Source: Clostridia bacterium (GTDB taxonomy: Bacteria > Bacillota > Clostridia > Lachnospirales > Lachnospiraceae). Taken from it: DNA of 64,000 bases. The DNA is taken from assembly GCA_910575625.1 (NCBI GenBank), contig CAJTFD010000014.1:1-64000 (forward strand), read 5' to 3'. The stretch's first letter is position 1, and each line of letters starts with the position of its first letter. Made by a program: the position numbers and the translations under genes. Shown piece after piece: positions 45,887-53,077 of the stretch. The notes under the pieces are model-generated. The model was given only the letters and a program-made list of their open reading frames with translations, was not told the origin of the DNA and searched no databases.

Positions 45887-46219
45887 TCAGATCCTGTTTT
45901 TATCGCCCCATTCGCACATCCCATCCAGGATAGGGATCAGGGATCTTCCGCGCTCTGTAAGGCTGTACTCCACTTTGGGCGGGATCTGGGGATATTCTTT
46001 TCGATGTACCAGCTGGTCAGCTTCCAATTCTTTTAAGTTCGAACTGAGCGTCTTGTAAGAAATCTCACCGATATATTTTTTCATTTCATTAAAGCGGACG
46101 ATGCCAAATTCCATCAGGGTATAGAGGATCGTCATCTTGTATTTTCCATTGATGAGAGACAAGGTGTAGCTGAAACCTGTTGTCCCCAGACATTCCTGTG
46201 CTATACAGCGTTTGTTCAT
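45887..46219 (-). CDS. HxlR-family transcriptional regulator
   Basis: A 110-residue winged-helix protein. GFSYTLSLINGKYKMTILYT and FNEMKKYIGEISYKTLSSNLKELEADQLVHRK followed by YSLTERGRSLIPIL are the HxlR signature. A Cys near the N-terminus (QECLG) could sense electrophiles or redox state as in YodB-type members. It is divergent from two flavodoxin-fold reductase genes, its probable targets. Confidence 0.92.
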   Translation of the reverse strand: MNKRCIAQECLGTTGFSYTLSLINGKYKMTILYTLMEFGIVRFNEMKKYIGEISYKTLSSNLKELEADQLVHRKEYPQIPPKVEYSLTERGRSLIPILDGMCEWGDKNRI

Positions 46220-46269
46220 TTTTATACTCTCCTTTAGGTAAGTATATGGATTGACTGTAAGTATCGCAC

Positions 46270-46310
46270 TTTCATGTGCGTACTTGTTTTTTATTTCATT
46301 CTCATTATAA
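46270..46310. promoter_or_regulatory. probable HxlR operator in the divergent promoter region
   Basis: AAGTATCGCAC and GTGCGTACTT form an imperfect inverted repeat around TTTCAT in the spacer between the regulator and the reductase genes. This is the usual place for an HxlR-type operator. The exact edges are uncertain. Confidence 0.5.
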
Positions 46311-46364
46311 TGATAATATCAACAGAGAGAAAAGTCAATATGGCCTAAATAGGAGGAAGATAAC

Positions 46365-46910
46365 ATGAGCAAGAAGATCGTAGTGATCACCGGAAGTCCC
46401 CGTAAAAATGGCAATAGCTTTGCCATGACAGACACATTTATCAGAACTGCCCAGGAAAAAGGGCATACAGTGACCCGTTTTGACGCAGCCCTGAAGAAAG
46501 TAGGCGGATGCCGCGCATGTGAGACTTGTTTCTCAACGGGGAAAGCCTGTACATTTGATGATGACTTCAATACGATCGCACCGGCGATCCTGGAGGCGGA
46601 TGCTGTTGTGTTCACGATGCCGGTCTACTGGTATTCGATCCCGGCGCAGATCAAGGGGGTCATCGATCGTCTATTTTCCTTTGTTGTCGGCGGCAAAGAC
46701 ATTGCGGGTAAAGAATGCGCACTGATCGCCTGCTGTGAAGAGGACGATATGTCTGTGATGGATGGCGTGCGCATCCCCATGGAGCGTTCCGCAGCTCTCT
46801 TGAAATGGAAAATGGTCGGGGAAGTGCTGATCCCCAGTGTCTTAAACGCAGGTGACATCGAGAAGACAGACGGCTGTGAGAAAGCAGCGGCCCTGGCAGA
46901 TAAGTTTTAG
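46365..46910 (+). CDS. NAD(P)H-dependent flavin reductase (flavodoxin-like), first copy
   Basis: A 181-residue flavodoxin-fold protein. VITGSPRKNGNSFAMTDTF is the FMN phosphate-binding loop, and GGCRACETCFSTGKACTFDDD carries the Cys cluster seen in iron-sulfur flavoprotein-like reductases. MPVYWYSIPAQIKGVIDRLF binds the isoalloxazine ring. It probably reduces quinones or electrophiles. A GGAGG site precedes the ATG. It is divergent from the HxlR regulator and followed by a paralogue after 21 bases. Confidence 0.9.
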   Translation: MSKKIVVITGSPRKNGNSFAMTDTFIRTAQEKGHTVTRFDAALKKVGGCRACETCFSTGKACTFDDDFNTIAPAILEADAVVFTMPVYWYSIPAQIKGVIDRLFSFVVGGKDIAGKECALIACCEEDDMSVMDGVRIPMERSAALLKWKMVGEVLIPSVLNAGDIEKTDGCEKAAALADKF

Positions 46911-46931
46911 AGCGGAAAGGAGAGAGCAGAT

Positions 46932-47468
46932 ATGTCTAAAAAGATCGTGGTATTAAACGGAAGTCCCCGGAAGAATGGGAATACATCTGCCCTGGTCAGA
47001 GAGTTTACCAGAGGCGCGCGGGAGGCAGGTCATACGGCCACAGAGTTTTTTCTCGATAAGATGGATATCCATGGGTGTAAAGGGTGCTTTGGCGGGCATA
47101 GCAGCCAGGAATGCCCCTGCGTGCAAAAGGATGATATGCGCAAGATCTATCCGGCAGTCAGGGAGTGCGATGTGATCGTGTTGGCAACACCCTTGTATTA
47201 TTGGAATATGAGCGGACAGATCAGGACGGCGATCGATCGTCTGTTTGCGCTGGAGGAAGGGGATGGCAACCTGCTCCGCGGACATGGCAGGGCTTGTGCA
47301 CTCTTGATGGCAGCTGAGGGGCATGGATTTGAGGATGTCCTTCTTTATTATGAACACTTGATGGAACATCTGAAGTGGAAAGATCTGGGCCATGTCCTTG
47401 CCGGAGGAGGCGGTGTTGAGGGAAAACCTGAACTGGAACAGGCTTATGGACTTGGAAGATCGATCTGA
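46932..47468 (+). CDS. NAD(P)H-dependent flavin reductase (flavodoxin-like), second copy
   Basis: A 178-residue paralogue of the previous gene. VLNGSPRKNGNTSALVREF is the FMN loop, MDIHGCKGCFGGHSSQECPC is a Cys-rich segment, and TPLYYWNMSGQIRTAIDRLF is the flavin-binding block. The two form an operon that is probably controlled by the divergent HxlR regulator, a common arrangement for redox-stress response. Substrates are unknown. Confidence 0.9.
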   Translation: MSKKIVVLNGSPRKNGNTSALVREFTRGAREAGHTATEFFLDKMDIHGCKGCFGGHSSQECPCVQKDDMRKIYPAVRECDVIVLATPLYYWNMSGQIRTAIDRLFALEEGDGNLLRGHGRACALLMAAEGHGFEDVLLYYEHLMEHLKWKDLGHVLAGGGGVEGKPELEQAYGLGRSI

Positions 47469-47492
47469 TAGGATGAGAAAAAGGAATGAAGG

Positions 47493-47521
47493 GAGCCGAT
47501 CCGTTTTATATGGGTCGGCTC
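47493..47521. terminator. inverted repeat, possible terminator between reductase and rlmD genes
   Basis: GAGCCGATCC pairs with GGGTCGGCTC over nine base pairs plus a wobble. No T tract follows on the plus strand, so termination strength is doubtful. Confidence 0.4.
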
Positions 47522-47602
47522 AGGGTGTGGATTATTTTTCATGATCTTTGATCTCATAGTGATCTTCCATATCCAGACGCAATTTTATATAAAGATCCGG
47601 TT

Positions 47603-48973
47603 TCACTTTTCGGTTATTCTTCTCAGCAAGGTCACACATTCTGTGTGACATGTCATCGGAAAATTATCAAAAGGACACACCCGGTCCACCTCATACCCGC
47701 CCTCCCGCAGATATTTCACATCCCGGGCCAAAGTCGCGCTGTCGCAGCTCACATACACGATCCGCCGCGGCTCCACCTGGAGGATCGTATCCAGCAAGAC
47801 CTTATCACATCCTTTACGGGGAGGATCCACGACGATGACGTCCGCCTGTATCCGGTCATCTTTATATCTGGCGGGCAGGATCTCCTCGGCTTTTCCAACA
47901 GAGAACTCCACGTTCTCCAGATGGTTCAGGCGGGCGTTCGTCCGGGCATCCTGGATGGCTTGGGGAATGATCTCCACGCCATAAACTTTCCTGGCGGCGC
48001 GGGCCAGGAACAGAGAGATGGTCCCAATGCCGCAGTACAGGTCCCAGACGGTCTCCTCGCCGGTCAGTGCGGCGTATTCCAGGGCTTTTGCGTACATCTT
48101 CTCCGTCTGCTGTGGGTTGACCTGGAAAAAGGACTGGGGGGAGATGTGAAAATGCAGATCCCCGATCTGATCTGTGATGTACGGCCGGCCCCAGAGCAGG
48201 ACGGTCTTTTCACCCAGGATGACGTTGCTGCGGGTTCTGTTTATGTTGAGTGTCACGCTGGCCATGCCGGGCAGGGTGGAGAGTTTTTGGGTCAGATCAT
48301 CGGCGTGGGGGAGGTGTTTCCCATTGATGACCAGGCAGACCATGATCTCACCGCTCTGGAAACCGTAGCGGATCAGCACGTGGCGGACAAGCCCTTTCCC
48401 GGTAGCTTCGTCGTATGGGGCGATGCGGCGCTCTTCCATGTGTGCGATCACCATGTCCAGGACCTGGCGATTCTGGGGAACGCCCAGGAGGCAGTCCCGG
48501 TTGGGGATGATCTGGTGGGTGCGCCCGGCGTAAAAGCCTGCAACGATGCGGCCGTTTTTATCGAGTCCGATCGGGAACTGGGCTTTGTTGCGGTAGTGGA
48601 GAGGGTCGTCCATGCCCACGATGGGTTCCATGGGAAGGTCTGTGCAGCCTCCGATGTGTTCCAGGTTCCCGCGTACCAGTTTTTCTTTAAAAAGGAGCTG
48701 TTGGGGATAGGAGAGGGCTTGCAGCTGGCAGCCGCCGCACTGCCGGGCGAAAGCGCAGGGGGGATCCGTACGGTATGCAGAGGGCGTGAGGATCTGCATC
48801 AGCCGCGCATAGCCATAGCTGCTCTTGGTTTTGATGATCTTGGCCTGCACCGTATCGCCGATGACGGTGTCTTTGATGAAGAGGGTGTAGCCGTCCACGC
48901 GGCCGATACCTTCCCCGTTCTTGCCCATGTCTTCGATGGTCGCTGTGACCAGTTGGTCTTTGTAAAATTCCAT
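47603..48973 (-). CDS. rlmD: 23S rRNA (uracil-1939-C5)-methyltransferase, RlmD/RumA type
   Basis: A 456-residue enzyme starting at MEFYKDQLVTATI after GGAGG. An N-terminal TRAM domain (residues 1-60) is followed by the iron-sulfur Cys cluster (PPCAFARQCGGCQLQ and a later Cys). The SAM-binding domain includes VWDLYCGIGTISLFLARAA, and the catalytic Cys lies in VYVSCDSATLARD near the C-terminus. It methylates uracil in 23S rRNA. Upstream codons in the same frame run through the tRNA-Gly genes and are not translated. It may be cotranscribed with those tRNAs. Confidence 0.93.
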   Translation of the reverse strand: MEFYKDQLVTATIEDMGKNGEGIGRVDGYTLFIKDTVIGDTVQAKIIKTKSSYGYARLMQILTPSAYRTDPPCAFARQCGGCQLQALSYPQQLLFKEKLVRGNLEHIGGCTDLPMEPIVGMDDPLHYRNKAQFPIGLDKNGRIVAGFYAGRTHQIIPNRDCLLGVPQNRQVLDMVIAHMEERRIAPYDEATGKGLVRHVLIRYGFQSGEIMVCLVINGKHLPHADDLTQKLSTLPGMASVTLNINRTRSNVILGEKTVLLWGRPYITDQIGDLHFHISPQSFFQVNPQQTEKMYAKALEYAALTGEETVWDLYCGIGTISLFLARAARKVYGVEIIPQAIQDARTNARLNHLENVEFSVGKAEEILPARYKDDRIQADVIVVDPPRKGCDKVLLDTILQVEPRRIVYVSCDSATLARDVKYLREGGYEVDRVCPFDNFPMTCHTECVTLLRRITEK

Positions 48974-49211
48974 AAGGACCTCCGTGGATTTTTTTTGTTG
49001 AAAATGGGATTGTATGCGGATGTATGCGGAAGGGCAGAAGTGTTTACTGTGAAAGTCCCGACAAGCGGCAGGACGTTGGGCAAGCTTGTCTGCACACTCG
49101 GCCGGCCATTGGACGGGCTGGAGCGTGGGCGTGCCAGAGGCACAAAGCGACCGACTTTCACGGATGGGGGATGTCTGCATCAGCGGACATCTCAGTTTTA
49201 GAAATAAAAAA

Positions 49212-49284
49212 AGCGTGAGACGGGACTCGAACCCGCGACCCCAACCTTGGCAAGGTTGTACTCTACCAACTGAGCCACTCACGC
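49212..49284 (-). tRNA. tRNA-Gly (GCC anticodon)
   Basis: On the minus strand the acceptor GCGTGAG pairs with CTCACGC. The anticodon loop TTGCCAA lies between AACCT/AGGTT, and the T loop is TTCGAGT. No CCA is encoded. Four bases separate it from the next tRNA. Confidence 0.95.
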
Positions 49285-49287
49285 ACA

Positions 49288-49358
49288 AGCGGGTGATGGG
49301 AATCGAACCCACGTATCTAGCTTGGAAGGCTAGTGTTCTACCATTGAACTACACCCGC
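49288..49358 (-). tRNA. tRNA-Gly (UCC anticodon)
   Basis: On the minus strand GCGGGTG pairs with CACCCGC. The anticodon loop CTTCCAA (UCC) sits between CTAGC/GCTAG, and the T loop is TTCGATT. It is the first gene of a two-tRNA unit reading toward rlmD. Confidence 0.95.
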
Positions 49359-49387
49359 AAGAAATATTTTCCTTAACGACAAAAACT

Positions 49388-49416
49388 ATTTTATATCATA
49401 GACCGTGAAATGTCAA
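49388..49416 (-). promoter_or_regulatory. sigma-A promoter for the tRNA-Gly pair
   Basis: On the minus strand TTGACA (49411-49416) and TAAAAT (49388-49393) are separated by 17 bases. The -10 box is 30 bases upstream of the first tRNA. Confidence 0.75.
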
Positions 49417-49446
49417 GGACTTTTTCGAAAAAAATTTTATATTTTG

Positions 49447-49496
49447 GCCGGTGCAGGCGTCCTGTCGGTCTACAGGAGGTCTGTACCGGCTGTTTT
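49447..49496 (-). terminator. hairpin after the hybrid kinase gene
   Basis: GCCGGTGCAG pairs with CTGTACCGGC, with an inner TCCTGT/ACAGGA stem. The T-rich side is clearer on the plus strand, but the only gene ending here is the kinase on the minus strand. Confidence 0.45.
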
Positions 49497-49508
49497 TTGC
49501 ATCTGTCC

Positions 49509-51638
49509 TCAGCGGAGGTGCTTCTGCATGACCTTCTCGATCGGGTCCATGTCTATTGGTTTGGCGATGTGGCCGTTCATCCCGGATCTGATTGAATTTT
49601 CCACGTCCTCGGCGAAAGCGTTGGCGGACATGGCGTAGATGGGGATTGTCCGGGCGTCCTCCCGGTCCAGTTTGCGGATCTGCCGTGTCGCTTCATAGCC
49701 ATCCATGACCGGCATCTGGATATCCATGAAGATCAGGTCATAGTAGCCGCAGGGATGGTCGCGGACCATCTGAAGGGCCACCTGGCCGTCGCAGGCTGTC
49801 TCGATCTGGACGCCGGTCATACCGATGAGTTCTTCCGCGATCTCCATATTCAGCTCATTGTCTTCCACCAGCAGGATGCGTTTATCCCCATAATCATCGC
49901 CGCCGGAGTCAGGTATCTCTTCCGAGGGTCCTGCGGCGTTCTCCTGTGGGGTCTCTTTTGCGGTCTGCGGCATGTCTTCCAGGAGTTCCAGATAAAAGTA
50001 CACAGTGAATGTGGAGCCTTTTTCCAGCTCGCTCTCTATGAAGATCTCTCCGCCCATCAGATCCAGCAGCCCCTTGGTGATGGACAGCCCCACGCCTGCG
50101 CCTGCGACCTTGCTGGTCGTCGTATTTTTGTTCCGCTCAAAGGGCAGGAAGATCCGTGTCAGGAATTCCTCAGACATGCCGATCCCTGTATCCCTGCACT
50201 GGAACTGGTATGTCCCCAAACCCTCTGCGGTGTCCTCTTTCTGGATGAATCCCAGGGATACGCGGCCGCCGGAGGGGGTGTATTTGATGGCGTTTGTGAT
50301 GATGTTGAGCAGCACCTGGCGGATGCGCAGGGGGTCGCCCTGTATGGCCTCGTTTTTTAGTTGGGCGGGCAGGGCTTCCAGATCCAGTCCGGCTTCCTGG
50401 GCCTGCAGGCTCATGGCGTCGGTGACCTCCCTGTATAGTTGCGGCAGCAGGATGGGTTCCTCTTTCAACGCTATCTTCCCGTCCTCGATCTGGGACATGT
50501 CCAGGACATCGCTGACCAGGCTCAGCAGATAGGTGCCGGAGATCTTGATCTTCTTCAGGCAGTCCTCCATCTTGGCGTGGTCTGGGATGTTCTCCTGGGC
50601 GATAGCCGTCATCCCGATGATCGCGTTGAGCGGGGTGCGGATGTCGTGGGACATGTTCATGAGGAAATCCCCTTTGACATGGTTTGCCCGGTCGGCGGCA
50701 TCTAGGGCTTCCTGGAGTTCCCGGGTGTGTTTCCGGTTCTCACGCATCTTATTTATATAGAAGATGGCCGCGATCAGCAGGATGGTCCCGGAAAAAAGCA
50801 GGGTCTTCAGCAGCACGCTGTTGGTCTGCCGTAGGATCACAGCTTCCGGGATGATCGAGATGAGCAGCCAGGTGGAATCCGCCCGGAGGGGTTCGTAGCA
50901 GAAGACCATCCCCCTCTGGCCGTATGTAAAAGTAGCCCAGCCAGAGCGGCGTTCGTATATGCTCTTTTTGAATTGGGCCATGGTCTGGGGGTCGTTTTCC
51001 CCCTTGGAGATCATGTCAAAGAGGTTACGGATCGTCTTGTTGCTGTTCTTGTGCCCGGCCCGTACCTGGATGGCGCCGTCCTGGCTGATCAGGTAGGAGA
51101 AGCCGCTGTTGTCGTAAAATGTGAGCGTAAACTGATCCGCGATCTCCTTGGTGCGGTATTCTTTGACCACGTGCAGGTCCGTTCCGTCTGAAAGGGGGAG
51201 GGTGACGAACAGGTTGAAGACATTTTCACCGGTCACGCTGTTGATGTGGGCGTCCACGATCCCGCTTTTCAGAGGAGTCTGTTCCAGGAAAGTGGAGAGC
51301 AACGCATCGTTTTCGGGATCTTCGTGGGGGATGCCGATGCGGTCGGCCCAGACCGTCACGTCCGGTTCGGTATCCCGGTACAGGGACAGCAGGTCTTCCA
51401 GCATGTCCGGCTCGGACGCGGTGATGGTCTCCCCGATCGACTTGAGTTTGTTAAAATCTGTCTCAAACTGGATATTCAGGGCATTTGCGCCCTGGTGGGT
51501 ACTCTCGGTGATCGTGCGGATGGAGTTGTCCCAGAGCAGGGTGCTTACTTCCCGCACGAACAGCCAGGCTCCCACACCCAGCAGGATCAGGGAGAGGAAC
51601 GCCGCCGCCAGATGGTCTTTACTGAACCGCCTGTTCAT
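49509..51638 (-). CDS. hybrid sensor histidine kinase/response regulator
   Basis: A 709-residue membrane sensor. A membrane helix at residues 10-30 and another near 280-300 flank an extracellular domain of Cache type. A coiled linker leads to the HisKA domain with the phosphorylated His near residue 330 (MSHDIRTPLNAI), the HATPase domain (NAIKYTPSGGRV, GAGVGLSITKG), and a C-terminal receiver with ILLVEDNELN and the acceptor Asp in FMDIQMPVMDG near 638. No DNA-binding output is attached. Its start overlaps the end of the upstream solute-binding lipoprotein gene, suggesting that the lipoprotein feeds ligand to it. Confidence 0.9.
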   Translation of the reverse strand: MNRRFSKDHLAAAFLSLILLGVGAWLFVREVSTLLWDNSIRTITESTHQGANALNIQFETDFNKLKSIGETITASEPDMLEDLLSLYRDTEPDVTVWADRIGIPHEDPENDALLSTFLEQTPLKSGIVDAHINSVTGENVFNLFVTLPLSDGTDLHVVKEYRTKEIADQFTLTFYDNSGFSYLISQDGAIQVRAGHKNSNKTIRNLFDMISKGENDPQTMAQFKKSIYERRSGWATFTYGQRGMVFCYEPLRADSTWLLISIIPEAVILRQTNSVLLKTLLFSGTILLIAAIFYINKMRENRKHTRELQEALDAADRANHVKGDFLMNMSHDIRTPLNAIIGMTAIAQENIPDHAKMEDCLKKIKISGTYLLSLVSDVLDMSQIEDGKIALKEEPILLPQLYREVTDAMSLQAQEAGLDLEALPAQLKNEAIQGDPLRIRQVLLNIITNAIKYTPSGGRVSLGFIQKEDTAEGLGTYQFQCRDTGIGMSEEFLTRIFLPFERNKNTTTSKVAGAGVGLSITKGLLDLMGGEIFIESELEKGSTFTVYFYLELLEDMPQTAKETPQENAAGPSEEIPDSGGDDYGDKRILLVEDNELNMEIAEELIGMTGVQIETACDGQVALQMVRDHPCGYYDLIFMDIQMPVMDGYEATRQIRKLDREDARTIPIYAMSANAFAEDVENSIRSGMNGHIAKPIDMDPIEKVMQKHLR

Positions 51639-52878
51639 CCATCCACCTCATGAGCTCTGTCAGGTTTTGGCCTGCGAGCAGTTTTTTTGATACGTCGGCT
51701 GTGATGTCCCATATGGGGAAATCGATGTGGCTGTCAGATCCGATCACTGGAGTCTGTGTCTGGTAATGGCTGACGATATCCTGGATCTCGTCGAGGGAGG
51801 GGGCGTACTCATCCTCTAGGGGACTGAAGGATGACTGGTTGTCTGTGAACTTCCAGAGGTTTTCCTCCTCGAAGAAATAGGAGATAAAATCCTGCGCCGC
51901 CTCCTGCGCCCCGCTCTTGGCGGACACGCTCAGGCGCACGTCCGGGTTGACCACCAGGACGGAGCCGTCGTCCAAGACAGGGTAGGGCACGACCTTGAAT
52001 GTGAAGGCAGGGTCCATCCCTTTGACACGTCCCGCGGCCCATACGCCGGTCAGCATGAACGGCTGCGTCCCCTCGACGAAGGCTTCCAGGTCGTCGGAGG
52101 TCTTTTCAGTCTCCAGGGCCGCTGCGGCATCGATATAGCCTTTTTCGCAGAAATTTTTGGCAAGGGCAAATCCGTCTGTGAGGTATGTGCTCAAATTCTC
52201 CTCCTGGCTGTTGAGCCCTGAGAAAACCTCTGCCTGGATCCCTTCCTTATACAAAGGGTAAAATCCTTTCGCGATGGCCAGTGTCTTTAAAGAGATGTCG
52301 TTGTTGGCGATGATCGGCGTGATCCCCTGGGAGACGAAAGAATCGCAGACCTTGATCCACTCGTCCAAGGTCGCAGGGACTTTCTGGCCGTGCTCTTTCA
52401 GCAGGTCCAGGTTGCAGTAGAGGCCGAAAGCGGATACGGTGGTGGGCAGCCAGTAGGTCTTTCCGTCCTTGGCTTTCATCTGGTTCTGCATATCAGCGGA
52501 GAACGGGATATCGTCCGCCAGGTCGGAGAGGTCCGCCAGGCTCCCGTTTTCTGAAAATTCCAGGAACGTGTTGTGGTTGATCATGAACAGGTCATCTAAG
52601 TTCCCGGAACTCTCCCTGTTGTGCAGGGCGTCGTAGTAATTGGAGCCTTTGAGGCTTTCGTAGGTTATGTTGATGTCTTTATTTTCTTCTATATAGCCGT
52701 TTAAAATATTTTCGATCACTTCGACGTTGGCCGGTTCGTATTTGTTGCCGAAAAAGGAGAGAGTCTGGCTGGGATCTTCGTCCACTTTGCGATCGGATAT
52801 CTCGTTCTTTTTTCCGCAACCGGTCAGGGTTAGTAGGCTGATCGTCAAGGCAACGGCGATGAGATCATATCTCTTCAT
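51619..52878 (-). CDS. extracellular solute-binding lipoprotein
   Basis: A 419-residue lipoprotein with a type II signal ending in the lipobox LTGC near residue 21. The body resembles family 1 sugar-type solute-binding proteins: LSFFGNKYEPANVEVIENIL, KDGKTYWLPTTVSAFGLYCNLDLL and LTGVWAAGRVKGMDPAFTFKVVPYP. No ABC permease or ATPase gene is near it. Its 3' end overlaps the following kinase gene by 20 bases, so the protein probably acts as a ligand receptor for that sensor and not for import. The ligand is unknown. Confidence 0.85.
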   Translation of the reverse strand: MKRYDLIAVALTISLLTLTGCGKKNEISDRKVDEDPSQTLSFFGNKYEPANVEVIENILNGYIEENKDINITYESLKGSNYYDALHNRESSGNLDDLFMINHNTFLEFSENGSLADLSDLADDIPFSADMQNQMKAKDGKTYWLPTTVSAFGLYCNLDLLKEHGQKVPATLDEWIKVCDSFVSQGITPIIANNDISLKTLAIAKGFYPLYKEGIQAEVFSGLNSQEENLSTYLTDGFALAKNFCEKGYIDAAAALETEKTSDDLEAFVEGTQPFMLTGVWAAGRVKGMDPAFTFKVVPYPVLDDGSVLVVNPDVRLSVSAKSGAQEAAQDFISYFFEEENLWKFTDNQSSFSPLEDEYAPSLDEIQDIVSHYQTQTPVIGSDSHIDFPIWDITADVSKKLLAGQNLTELMRWMDEQAVQ

Positions 52879-52973
52879 AACATGTCCCCCTTGATCTTAC
52901 GTTGTTGTACTGGAGATAGTGTAGCATATTGGGAGCGTTTTGTCTACTTTAACGGAGAACCGGTCACGGATAA

Positions 52974-53003
52974 TTGCTTTTATCATGATCTTTGTGCTAT
53001 AAT
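52974..53003 (+). promoter_or_regulatory. sigma-A-like promoter of the Ter module
   Basis: TTGCTT and a perfect TATAAT are 18 bases apart, about 75 bases before the YceG-like start and in the divergent region facing the lipoprotein gene. Confidence 0.6.
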
Positions 53004-53077
53004 GCAGTAAATGTGTATGGAAAGGGCTGATCGGGGCCGGATTATCAACTGAAAAAAAGATGAAGGTGGCGGATTGG

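Noticed and set aside
47530..47606. A 24-codon minus-strand frame overlapping the rlmD stop (reads VKPDLYIKLRLDMEDHYEI)
   Set aside because: It is too short to judge and has no clear ribosome site. It might be a displaced C-terminal tail, but nothing else supports it.
47645..49201. A 518-codon open frame on the plus strand opposite the RlmD-type gene
   Set aside because: The minus strand encodes a complete methyltransferase with all motifs. The opposing frame is open because of GC-rich third positions and shows no domains.
48974..49312. N-terminal extension of the RlmD-type frame through the tRNA-Gly genes
   Set aside because: The family start is MEFYKDQLV after GGAGG; the extension translates tRNA sequence.
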